A stretch of 5,065 nucleotides of DNA, from assembly GCA_009787135.1 (NCBI GenBank), contig WRGP01000093.1, positions 1 through 5,065 on the forward strand, written 5' to 3'. The translations under genes were made by a program, and so were the position numbers. The notes below the pieces were generated by a model. The model saw only the letters and a program-made list of their open reading frames with translations. It was not told the DNA's origin and searched no databases. Source of the DNA: Bacillota bacterium. Lineage in GTDB: Bacteria > Bacillota > Clostridia > Christensenellales > Aristaeellaceae. Positions 1 to 5,046 of the stretch are shown here, one piece after another (the stretch's first letter is position 1; each line of letters opens with the position of its first letter).

Positions 1-63
1 GGTTACGCCGGCCATGGGCGCGAGCAGGGCGCCCCGAGGCACAGGCAAGCTGCCGATCCGCAC
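1..63 (-). CDS. dusB: tRNA-dihydrouridine synthase, N-terminal fragment (runs off the left edge)
   Basis: Read from a GTG at 63-61 towards base 1, the first 21 codons give MRIGSLPVPRG followed by ALLAPMAGVT. This matches the opening of the Dus family: a short beta strand of the type (K/R)IG.L.., then the APMAGVT loop that begins the TIM barrel and contacts FMN. Dus enzymes use FMN and NADPH to reduce uridine to 5,6-dihydrouridine in the tRNA D-loop, in the cytoplasm. The GTG lies two bases beyond the TAG stop of the upstream membrane-protein gene. Only a weak GGAA (78-81) precedes it, 14 nt away, so translation probably depends on coupling to that gene. About 300 residues should follow outside the window. 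The family call is firm; the subtype (DusB is usual in Firmicutes) is inferred from 21 residues. Confidence 0.85.
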   Translation of the reverse strand, partial: MRIGSLPVPRGALLAPMAGVT

Positions 64-65
64 GG

Positions 66-593
66 CTATGGCAGGCGTTCCAGCTGTTTGATGGACGCGA
101 TTTTCCATCGCCCGCCCTCGCGCACCAGGGTGGCGCGGTAGCGTGCGCTCGTCCACGCCGGGGGATAGATTTGATTGCTCGCCTCCGCTTCAGCCCGAAG
201 GCCGGGTTTGACCCGGCCGTCAATTTTAGGCACGCTTTCCACAAAATCCGCGCGCGCCACATCATCCCACGGCCAGCACCACATCCATTCCAGGGAGATG
301 CGGTGGTCAATGCCGGTAATCGTATAGTCCGCATAGGGCGAAGCAGCGGACATGCCAATGTTCAGCGCCGTGTCGATCTTTACAAAGTCGCTCTGGAAAT
401 ACTTTGTCAGCTCCTGCGAATCCTTGTTCATCATGATCACCTGAGCGCGCAGGGCCATGCCGTCCTTGAGCAGGATGGTGATGTTGGCGGTATTCATCGC
501 CATGTACAGGGTGATGATCAGGCCGCCAAAGATGATGATCACGGCGAGCAGGCGCTGGGCAATATACCACAGAAAGCGGCGCAAATAACTCAC
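66..593 (-). CDS. Single-pass membrane protein of unknown function with extracytoplasmic domain (175 aa)
   Basis: I do not recognise a named family. From GTG 593 the protein starts MSYLRRFLWYIAQRLL. A basic N-terminus leads into one hydrophobic helix at about residues 13-33 (AVIIIFGGLIITLYMAM). The remaining ~140 residues are soluble, so the expected topology is N-in with an anchored outer-face domain. That domain has a Trp-rich stretch WMWCWPW (about 103-109) and ends in two strand-like segments around RYRATLV and GRWKIASI (about 151-168), a pattern seen at the end of NTF2-like and similar small alpha+beta domains. Start choice: a TTG at 599 is in frame, but it lies only one base from GGAG (601-604), whereas GTG 593 has a 7-nt spacing. 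The gene has its own promoter (672-701) and sits two bases before dusB, so they are probably cotranscribed. No catalytic motif is visible. That it is a real gene is well supported; its function is unknown. Confidence 0.75.
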   Translation of the reverse strand: MSYLRRFLWYIAQRLLAVIIIFGGLIITLYMAMNTANITILLKDGMALRAQVIMMNKDSQELTKYFQSDFVKIDTALNIGMSAASPYADYTITGIDHRISLEWMWCWPWDDVARADFVESVPKIDGRVKPGLRAEAEASNQIYPPAWTSARYRATLVREGGRWKIASIKQLERLP

Positions 594-600
594 GGGCAAA

Positions 601-607
601 CTCCTTT
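601..607 (-). promoter_or_regulatory. Ribosome binding site that sets the GTG start of the membrane-protein gene
   Basis: The minus strand reads AAAGGAG here. The distance to GTG 593 is 7 nt, which is normal, while the distance to the in-frame TTG at 599 is 1 nt, too short for initiation. The site therefore favours GTG 593 as the start. Confidence 0.7.
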
Positions 608-671
608 TTCTATAGCGGCTACTATAACAACGGGATACGGCTCAATATTCTTGCTTGTTTCCCTTCTATGC

Positions 672-701
672 ATTATACTACAAAACAGGATAGGATGTCA
701 G
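672..701 (-). promoter_or_regulatory. Sigma-A-type promoter for the membrane-protein/dusB transcript
   Basis: On the minus strand, CTGACA (701-696, five of six matches to TTGACA) is followed after 18 nt by a perfect TATAAT (677-672). Transcription should start near 665, giving a leader of about 70 nt before GTG 593. The -35 box overlaps the end of an inverted repeat (698-718), which may be an operator. The promoter lies downstream of the probable trxA terminator, so this gene pair looks like a separate transcription unit. Confidence 0.7.
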
Positions 702-725
702 GGGCCGCTGTCCCCTGAACAGGGG
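698..725. repeat. Inverted repeat TCAGGGG/CCCCTGA with a third CAGGGG half-site
   Basis: On the plus strand TCAGGGG (698-704) and CCCCTGA (712-718) form a perfect 7-bp inverted repeat with a 7-nt centre. A further CAGGGG copy follows at 720-725. The repeat begins inside the -35 box of the minus-strand promoter. No T-tract follows on either strand, so it does not look like an intrinsic terminator. A protein-binding operator is the more natural reading, but no regulator can be named from the sequence. Confidence 0.5.
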
Positions 726-735
726 AATTTCATTT

Positions 736-776
736 AAAAACGCATTGTTTCCTTTAGTCATTCCGTGAGCAATACG
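736..776 (-). terminator. Probable intrinsic terminator at the end of the hisS-aspS-rseC-trxA transcript
   Basis: On the minus strand CGTATTG (776-770) can pair with CAATGCG (747-741) through 7 bp including one G-U pair. Five T residues (740-736) follow immediately. The loop is long (22 nt) and the stem only moderately GC-rich, so it may be leaky. It lies about 47 nt beyond the trxA stop codon, a suitable place to end the operon, and before the promoter of the next unit. Confidence 0.45.
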
Positions 777-822
777 AAAACCCGGATGAGCGCCCCCTCG
801 CGTTCCTTTGTTTCCGTTCCGC

Positions 823-1140
823 TCAAATCCACTCACGCATCGCGCTCTCGATCGCCTCCTGCCCCTGCGCGCCCACAATGCGCGCGGCCTCCTGGCCGTC
901 TTTGAAGATGACGAGCGTCGGAATGCTCATCACGCCATAGCGCTCGGCCAGCGTCTGGTTATCGTCCACGTTCACTTTCAAAAACGCGGCCTCGTCGTCC
1001 AGCTTTTCCGCCACCGCCTCCACATGCGGCGCGACCATCCGGCATGGCCCGCACCAAGGCGCCCAAAAATCCACCAAGGCTACCTTGGCACCCTTAAGAG
1101 CCAAATCAAAGTCCTTTTCATTCACTTCCCGTACCATCAT
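823..1140 (-). CDS. trxA: Thioredoxin
   Basis: A complete classical thioredoxin of 105 residues, the usual family size. It shows the buried Asp in VDFWA (D24), the WCGPC active site with catalytic C30 and C33, the VNVDDN strand and turn (about 57-61), and the cis-proline loop SIPT (P74) opposite the active site, ending in the C-terminal helix. It reduces protein disulfides in the cytoplasm and is recharged by thioredoxin reductase, which is not in this window. Two adjacent ATG codons (1140 and 1137) follow a strong AAAAGGAGG (1155-1147), 6 and 9 nt away; the second gives the more typical MVREV start. It lies 35 nt behind the RseC-type gene and is probably the last gene of the operon. Confidence 0.95.
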   Translation of the reverse strand: MMVREVNEKDFDLALKGAKVALVDFWAPWCGPCRMVAPHVEAVAEKLDDEAAFLKVNVDDNQTLAERYGVMSIPTLVIFKDGQEAARIVGAQGQEAIESAMREWI

Positions 1141-1175
1141 GATAATCCTCCTTTTCGTATATTGTATCGTAAGCG

Positions 1176-1601
1176 TTATGCATCCCGTTTATGCACCGCT
1201 TTGATTTTAGGCTGCCACGCTTGCCGCTTGCGCAAAACCCTGTCCACAGCGTATACGATGAGCAGACCCAGCGCCAGGCACAAGAGCCCGCATAGCGCGG
1301 CGAACACATCGCCATTCATTTTCAAGTTTATTGCCACGTGCAGCCGCGTACCCGCAAGCAGCCCAGCCAGCAGCAGGACCAGCGGGAGGAGATAGAATAT
1401 CGCAGACGCGCTCACAATGCTCTTGTCCGGCATATGCACGTCAATGGTATCTCCAACCTCCGCCTCCCCGCGAATGTCCACACGGCTGCACCGCTTATGT
1501 ATACAGCCGCTGCAGTGCGCGCATGCGTCAGGCCGCTCGAACACAACGGACAGCACATCGCCCGTCTTCTCCACAACCTCTCCCGTGCGTACCATGGTCA
1601 T
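1176..1601 (-). CDS. RseC/SoxR-reducing family membrane protein (SoxR_red/RseC_MucC type)
   Basis: The 141-residue protein has the family layout: a short N-terminal strand region (VRTGEVVEKTGDVLSVVF), a cysteine cluster C27, C30, C33 and C38 within CAHCSGCIHKRC, a small beta segment (VGDTIDVHM), then two hydrophobic helices at about 64-86 and 98-119 and a basic tail. Family members such as E. coli RseC are inner-membrane proteins linked to redox maintenance of SoxR or to sigma-E control; some occur beside rnf genes. No SoxR, sigma factor or rnf gene is visible here, so the partner is unknown. The gene begins 6 nt after the aspS stop. A second in-frame ATG at 1595 is 9 nt from AGGGG (1609-1605), while the first is only 3 nt away, so the true start may be residue 3 (139 aa). 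The neighbouring thioredoxin suggests a thiol-redox role, an inference. Confidence 0.85.
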   Translation of the reverse strand: MTMVRTGEVVEKTGDVLSVVFERPDACAHCSGCIHKRCSRVDIRGEAEVGDTIDVHMPDKSIVSASAIFYLLPLVLLLAGLLAGTRLHVAINLKMNGDVFAALCGLLCLALGLLIVYAVDRVLRKRQAWQPKIKAVHKRDA

Positions 1602-1607
1602 AATCCC

Positions 1608-3377
1608 CTATTCCGCCAGCGCTTTGATCCGCAGCGTCTCCAGCTGATCGCCGGATACGCCGGAGGGCGTGCCCATCATGAGGCAGGAGGCGTTTTGAAC
1701 CTTTGGGAAGGCGATAACATCGCGCAGGTTATCCCGGCCGGCCAGGATCATGACCAGCCTGTCGATGCCAAAGGCAAATCCGCCGTGCGGCGGCGTGCCG
1801 TACCTGAAGGCCTCCAGCAGGAACCCAAAGCGCTTCCACGCCTCCTCCGTGGTAAAGCCGAGAAGCCTGAACATGCGCTCCTGCAGATCGCTGTCGTGGA
1901 TACGGATGGAGCCTGAGCCCATCTCAATGCCGTTGAGCACCAGATCATACGCCTTGGCGCGCACGCGACCCGGGTCCGTTTCCATATAAGGGGCATCCTC
2001 GTCCATGGGGCTGGTGAAGGGATGATGCATCGCCGCAAAGCGCCCCTCCGCCTCGTCCCATTCGAGCAGCGGAAACTCCGTCACCCACAACAGGTTGTAT
2101 TGGTTCTCGCCCAACAGGCCAAATTTTTTCCCGAGGAACAGCCGGACCTGGCCTATCGCCGTGCAGGCTATGGCCGGCGTATCGGCCACGAAGAACAGCG
2201 CGTCGCCCGGCTCTATGGCCATGACGCGCAGCAGCGCGGCGAGCTTCTCCTGGGGAAAGAACTTGGCGAATGAGCTCTTCACCTGCCCCTCCGCGTCCAG
2301 CGTTAACCAGGCTAACCCCTTGGCGTGGTAGGTCCTGGCCAGCTCGCCAAGGCCGTCGATCTCCTTGCGCGAAAGCGCTTTGGCCGCGCCCTTCGCGTTT
2401 ATGCCGCGCACGGACGGCGCGCTTTCGAACACGCTAAACCCGCAGCCTTTGACCGTTTCGGTCACGTCCGTAAGCTTCATGCCAAAGCGCGTGTCCGGCT
2501 TGTCGCTTCCGTAGTCGTCCATGGCCTGCCGCCACGTCATACGCGGCAGCGGAAGGCGCACGTCAATGCCCATGACCTCTTCAAACACGCGGCGGAACGC
2601 GCCTTCCACGACCGCTTGCACATCCTTTGGACTAACGAAAGACATTTCAAGGTCGAGCTGCGTGAACTCAGGCTGCCTGTCCGCGCGGTTATCCTCGTCG
2701 CGGAAGCAGCGCGCCAACTGGTAGTAGCGGTCAAGCCCGGCCAGCATAAGCAATTGCTTATATATCTGCGGCGACTGCGGCAGGGCGTAAAACGCGCCGG
2801 GGTGCAGGCGGCTGGGCACAAGAAAATCCCGCGCGCCCTCGGGCGTGGACTTGGTCAGGATCGGCGTTTCCACCTCGGTGAAGCCGCATGCGTCCATATG
2901 GCGGCGGATCGCGCCGGTTATCTGGTGGCGCATGCGGAGCGTCCGCTGCATGGAGGGGCGGCGGAGGTCCAAGTAACGGTATTTCAGGCGTACCGTTTCA
3001 TTTTCTTCGGCATTGTCGTCAATATAGATGGGCGGCGTGGCCGCCGCGTTGAGCAGCCGCGCGGCTTTCACGATCACCTCCACCTTGCCGGTCTCCATCG
3101 TTTGATTGATATCCTTCTCCGCGCGCGGGGACACAATCCCTTGAATCGCCACGACGTACTCGCCGCGCAGGCTCTCGCCTATGGCAAAGGTTTCCGCGCC
3201 GCACGTTTCGGTGTTGAACACCGCCTGCACGATGCCCGAGCGGTCGCGCAGCCAGATAAAGAGAACGCCGCCCAGGTTTCGCGCGCGCTGTACCCAGCCG
3301 TTTAGGGTAACCGTTTCCCCCGAAAGCTGTTCTTTGACGTCCCCGCACAGGTGGGTACGCTGCCAATTTTCAAGCAT
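1608..3377 (-). CDS. aspS: Aspartyl-tRNA synthetase (class IIb), bacterial type
   Basis: Full length at 589 residues, close to the bacterial norm of about 590. Domains in order: OB-fold anticodon-binding domain (about 1-110, with GWVQRARNLGG), the YLDLRRP hinge (135-141), class II motif 1 (FTEVETPILTKSTPEGARDF, about 166-185), the QSPQ substrate loop (201-204), motif 2 (CFRDEDNRADRQPEFTQLD, R226), the bacterial GAD insertion (about 295-420), MHHPFT (450-455), and motif 3 (FAFGIDRLVM, R540). It joins Asp to tRNA-Asp using ATP in the cytoplasm. L35 and K88 align with E. coli L30 and the EK.IN segment, as in tRNA-Asp-specific enzymes, so it is probably discriminating. AAGGAGG (3396-3390) lies 12 nt before the ATG, a little far, but the MLENWQRTHLCGDV start fits the family. 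It is 53 nt after hisS and 6 nt before the RseC-type gene. Confidence 0.97.
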   Translation of the reverse strand: MLENWQRTHLCGDVKEQLSGETVTLNGWVQRARNLGGVLFIWLRDRSGIVQAVFNTETCGAETFAIGESLRGEYVVAIQGIVSPRAEKDINQTMETGKVEVIVKAARLLNAAATPPIYIDDNAEENETVRLKYRYLDLRRPSMQRTLRMRHQITGAIRRHMDACGFTEVETPILTKSTPEGARDFLVPSRLHPGAFYALPQSPQIYKQLLMLAGLDRYYQLARCFRDEDNRADRQPEFTQLDLEMSFVSPKDVQAVVEGAFRRVFEEVMGIDVRLPLPRMTWRQAMDDYGSDKPDTRFGMKLTDVTETVKGCGFSVFESAPSVRGINAKGAAKALSRKEIDGLGELARTYHAKGLAWLTLDAEGQVKSSFAKFFPQEKLAALLRVMAIEPGDALFFVADTPAIACTAIGQVRLFLGKKFGLLGENQYNLLWVTEFPLLEWDEAEGRFAAMHHPFTSPMDEDAPYMETDPGRVRAKAYDLVLNGIEMGSGSIRIHDSDLQERMFRLLGFTTEEAWKRFGFLLEAFRYGTPPHGGFAFGIDRLVMILAGRDNLRDVIAFPKVQNASCLMMGTPSGVSGDQLETLRIKALAE

Positions 3378-3403
3378 GATGTCCTATTCCCTCCTTAAAT
3401 GAC

Positions 3404-3451
3404 GCCATTTTGCGATCGACGTTCGGTGTGTCAAACCGGCTGCAAAATGGC
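3404..3451 (-). repeat. Ten-base perfect inverted repeat spanning the hisS stop codon (potential mRNA hairpin)
   Basis: On the plus strand GCCATTTTGC (3404-3413) is the exact reverse complement of GCAAAATGGC (3442-3451), separated by 28 nt. Inside, CGGT (3424-3427) and ACCG (3435-3438) make a second 4-bp stem whose 7-nt loop contains the hisS stop codon (3433-3431). On the mRNA this forms a nested hairpin at the hisS/aspS junction that ends seven bases before the aspS ribosome binding site (3396-3390). No U-tract follows, so it is not a standard terminator. It may affect mRNA processing, stability or translation of aspS. Confidence 0.6.
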
Positions 3452-4705
3452 ATGAATTGCCGCGACGGCCTCAGCGAGCGGCACTTCTTTTTCTTCTTTG
3501 GACCGCATATCGCGTATCCGCACGGCCCCGCGCGCGAGCTCGTCCCCGCCGACAAGGGCCACAAGCCCCGCGCCGAGCTTATCCGCGCTCTTGAACTGCG
3601 CCTTCAGGCTCCTCGCCGCGTGATCCATCTCCGCCTTTATTCCCGCGGCGCGGAGCGCATGCGTCAGCCGCAGCGCCGGCATCCGGCTATCCGGCCCGAG
3701 CGCGGCGACGTACGCGTCGTACAGGCGGGGCTCGGGCAGAATCACCTCCCGCTGATTGAGCAGCATCAGCACGCGCTCAATGCCAAGGCCAAACCCCATG
3801 CCGGGCATGGAGGGGCCGCCCAAAGCTTCTACCAAGCGGTCGTAACGGCCGCCGCCGCATACGGCCAGCGGCGCGCCCGTGTCGCTTTGCATCTCGATTT
3901 CAAACACGGTGCGGGTGTAATAATCAAGCCCGCGCACGATGCGCGGATTCACCTGGTAGGGAATGCCAAGCGCTGTTAAGGCTTCCATCAGCCCGTCAAA
4001 ATGCTTTTGGCAGCCCTCGCACAGGAAGTTGAGCATCTCCGGCGCGTCCCCAAGCTGTGCCTGGCAGTTTTCGCTCTTGCAGTCTAAAATGCGCAGAGGA
4101 TTGTGCGCAAAGCGCTGATTGCATGTGGCGCACAGAAGAGAAAGGCGATCGCCCAAGTACACCCGCATGGCCTTGTGGTATAGAGGGCGGCAATGGGAAC
4201 ACCCGATGGAGTTAATGTTTACAGTCAACCCCGCAAGCCCAACCTCCTCCAGCACGCGGATCAGCAAGGCGATGATTTCCGCGTCGCACGTTGGTTCCGC
4301 CGCGCCAAACACCTCGCAGCCGAACTGGTGATGCTCGCGGTACCGCCCGCTCTGCGGCGCTTCGTAGCGGAAGATTGGCGCGCCGAGGTAGTACATCTTC
4401 ACCGGCAAAATCCCCGCATACAGGCTGTGCTCCACCAGCGCCCGAACCGCGCCTGCCGTGCCCTCAGGCTTCAGCGTCAGGGAACGGCCGCCCTTATCTT
4501 CAAAGGTGTACATCTCCTTTTGCACGATATCCGTCGTGTCCCCCACGCCGCGTAAAAACAGCTCCGTATGCTCAAACACCGGCGTGCGGATCTCCAAGTA
4601 CCCAGCCCGCGCCGCGACCTCCCGGCAGATCGCCTCTACCCGCTGCCAGCGGTAGCTCTCCCGCGGCAGCACATCTTTGGTCCCCCGGGGCGCTTGCGTC
4701 AGCAT
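3431..4705 (-). CDS. hisS: Histidyl-tRNA synthetase (class IIa)
   Basis: A complete enzyme of 424 residues. It starts MLTQAPRGTKDVLP (the family's PRGTKD opening), with motif 1 in PVFEHTELFLRGVGDTTDIV (about 42-61), the KPEGTAG loop (79-85), motif 2 with FRYE and GRYREHHQFG (112-129, R113), the histidine-specific RGLDYYTRTVFE (258-269), motif 3 GFGLGIERV (304-312), and the alpha/beta anticodon-binding domain (about 325-424). It attaches His to tRNA-His. Eight cysteines sit in a middle insertion (C169/172, C192/195, C209/214, C229/232), which could bind zinc; similar Cys-rich insertions are, as I recall, common in HisRS of this bacterial group. Position 116 is Ala where E. coli has the Arg of ERPQ. 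AGGAGG lies 9 nt before the ATG, just below the leader terminator. First gene of the operon. Confidence 0.97.
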   Translation of the reverse strand: MLTQAPRGTKDVLPRESYRWQRVEAICREVAARAGYLEIRTPVFEHTELFLRGVGDTTDIVQKEMYTFEDKGGRSLTLKPEGTAGAVRALVEHSLYAGILPVKMYYLGAPIFRYEAPQSGRYREHHQFGCEVFGAAEPTCDAEIIALLIRVLEEVGLAGLTVNINSIGCSHCRPLYHKAMRVYLGDRLSLLCATCNQRFAHNPLRILDCKSENCQAQLGDAPEMLNFLCEGCQKHFDGLMEALTALGIPYQVNPRIVRGLDYYTRTVFEIEMQSDTGAPLAVCGGGRYDRLVEALGGPSMPGMGFGLGIERVLMLLNQREVILPEPRLYDAYVAALGPDSRMPALRLTHALRAAGIKAEMDHAARSLKAQFKSADKLGAGLVALVGGDELARGAVRIRDMRSKEEKEVPLAEAVAAIHAILQPV

Positions 4706-4724
4706 AGCCGTCAGCCTCCTTTAC

Positions 4725-4759
4725 AAAAAACGCCTTCCATCCACTATGGGACGGAAGGC
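4725..4759 (-). terminator. Leader terminator (attenuator) of the hisS operon
   Basis: On the minus strand GCCTTCCGTCC (4759-4749) pairs with GGATGGAAGGC (4742-4732) through 11 bp including one G-U, around a 6-nt loop. One base later comes a run of six T (4730-4725). This is a strong intrinsic terminator located between the promoter and hisS. Its 5' arm shares bases 4759-4749 with the antiterminator, so the two structures exclude each other, as expected for T-box attenuation. Confidence 0.9.
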
Positions 4760-4805
4760 CGTGGTGCCACCCAACTTCGAACCAGAAGGTTCCTCACACG
4801 CCTAA

Positions 4806-4820
4806 CGCCGCGCCGCGCCG
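4806..4820. repeat. Three tandem CGCCG pentamers within the T-box leader
   Basis: The plus strand reads CGCCG three times without interruption (4806-4820). On the transcript this is a GC-rich stretch between the second leader hairpin and the stem III hairpin. Its copy number could change by slippage, altering the length of this linker. The last copy overlaps the 3' arm of the CCGCC/GGCGG hairpin. Confidence 0.6.
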
Positions 4821-4872
4821 CCCTTTCAGGCGGAGGCTCCGGGGTCGTCACTCCCTTCCTTGCCTGGGAGGA

Positions 4873-4901
4873 ATTATAGCGGGGTTTGCTGAGATTGTCA
4901 A
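4873..4901 (-). promoter_or_regulatory. Consensus sigma-A promoter of the hisS operon
   Basis: The minus strand has TTGACA (4901-4896), a 17-nt spacer and TATAAT (4878-4873): perfect in both boxes and in spacing. Transcription should begin at about A4865, eight bases downstream of the -10 box. Such a strong promoter fits an operon whose output is set afterwards by the leader terminator. It also fixes the 5' end of the leader and hence the short length of the T-box. Confidence 0.92.
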
Positions 4902-5046
4902 GCAAAACATCACGCCAAACAACGCCGGGCAACGCAAAGTTGAATGAAAAAGTAAACGCCAGAGTGGAGGGGTATAGAGGCGTTTAGTCATGCAAGAAAT
5001 TCTGGTAAGCTGAGGGAGCTGAACTGCGGCAAGAATGGAGGAGAAT

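Larger units (their letters stand above)
4725..4865 (-). promoter_or_regulatory. T-box leader (tRNA-sensing transcription attenuator), unusually short
   Basis: The core motif TTGGGTGGCACCACGG (4774-4759) matches the T-box consensus. The antiterminator can be drawn as TGGG (4773-4770) with CCCA (4750-4747) and ACGG (4762-4759) with CCGT (4754-4751), leaving the seven-base bulge TGGCACC (4769-4763) that captures an uncharged tRNA 3' end. A GAACC/GGTTC hairpin (4792-4779) precedes it in the stem III position. Upstream, AGGC (4865-4862) pairs with GCCT (4837-4834), and GGG (4855-4853) with CCC (4843-4841), giving a very short stem I-like hairpin with GAC GAC in its apical loop, followed by a CCGCC/GGCGG hairpin (4833-4818). 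Only about 90 nt precede the T-box, and no CAC or CAT occurs there. When tRNA is uncharged the antiterminator should form and hisS and aspS be transcribed. Stem I was drawn by eye and is the least certain part. Confidence 0.88.

Noticed and set aside
651..679. Plus-strand TTGCTT-N17-TATACT promoter-like pair
   Set aside because: The -35 box has only three matches and no plus-strand gene follows. It overlaps the better minus-strand TATAAT and is probably a by-product of that palindromic AT-rich box.
783..806. GC-rich hairpin just after trxA as a terminator
   Set aside because: Only a GCG/CGC core of three pairs can be drawn on the minus strand, with a six-base loop and poorly paired flanks. 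The structure at 736-776 with its T5 run is a better candidate.
2325..3305. A long plus-strand open frame (326 codons) inside aspS
   Set aside because: It is fully antisense to a complete AspRS with all class II motifs. Its translation is Arg/His/Ala-rich and shows no recognisable domain. Such shadows are expected in GC-biased coding DNA.
4356..4361. HisRS A116 in place of the Arg of the ERPQ segment in E. coli
   Set aside because: The motif 2 Arg (R113) and all other catalytic motifs are intact, and this position varies between HisRS lineages, so it does not indicate a defective enzyme.
4775..4785. CTGGTTCGAAG on the minus strand resembles a tRNA T-arm, followed by CACCA in the T-box core
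   Set aside because: No acceptor, D or anticodon arm can be drawn around it, and the 3' GG is part of the GAACC/GGTTC hairpin. The T-box core explains the CACCA.
4970..4975. GGGTAT, like a sigma-B -10 box, upstream of the right-edge gene
   Set aside because: No GTTTAA-like -35 box is found 12-14 nt upstream, so the match is not supported.
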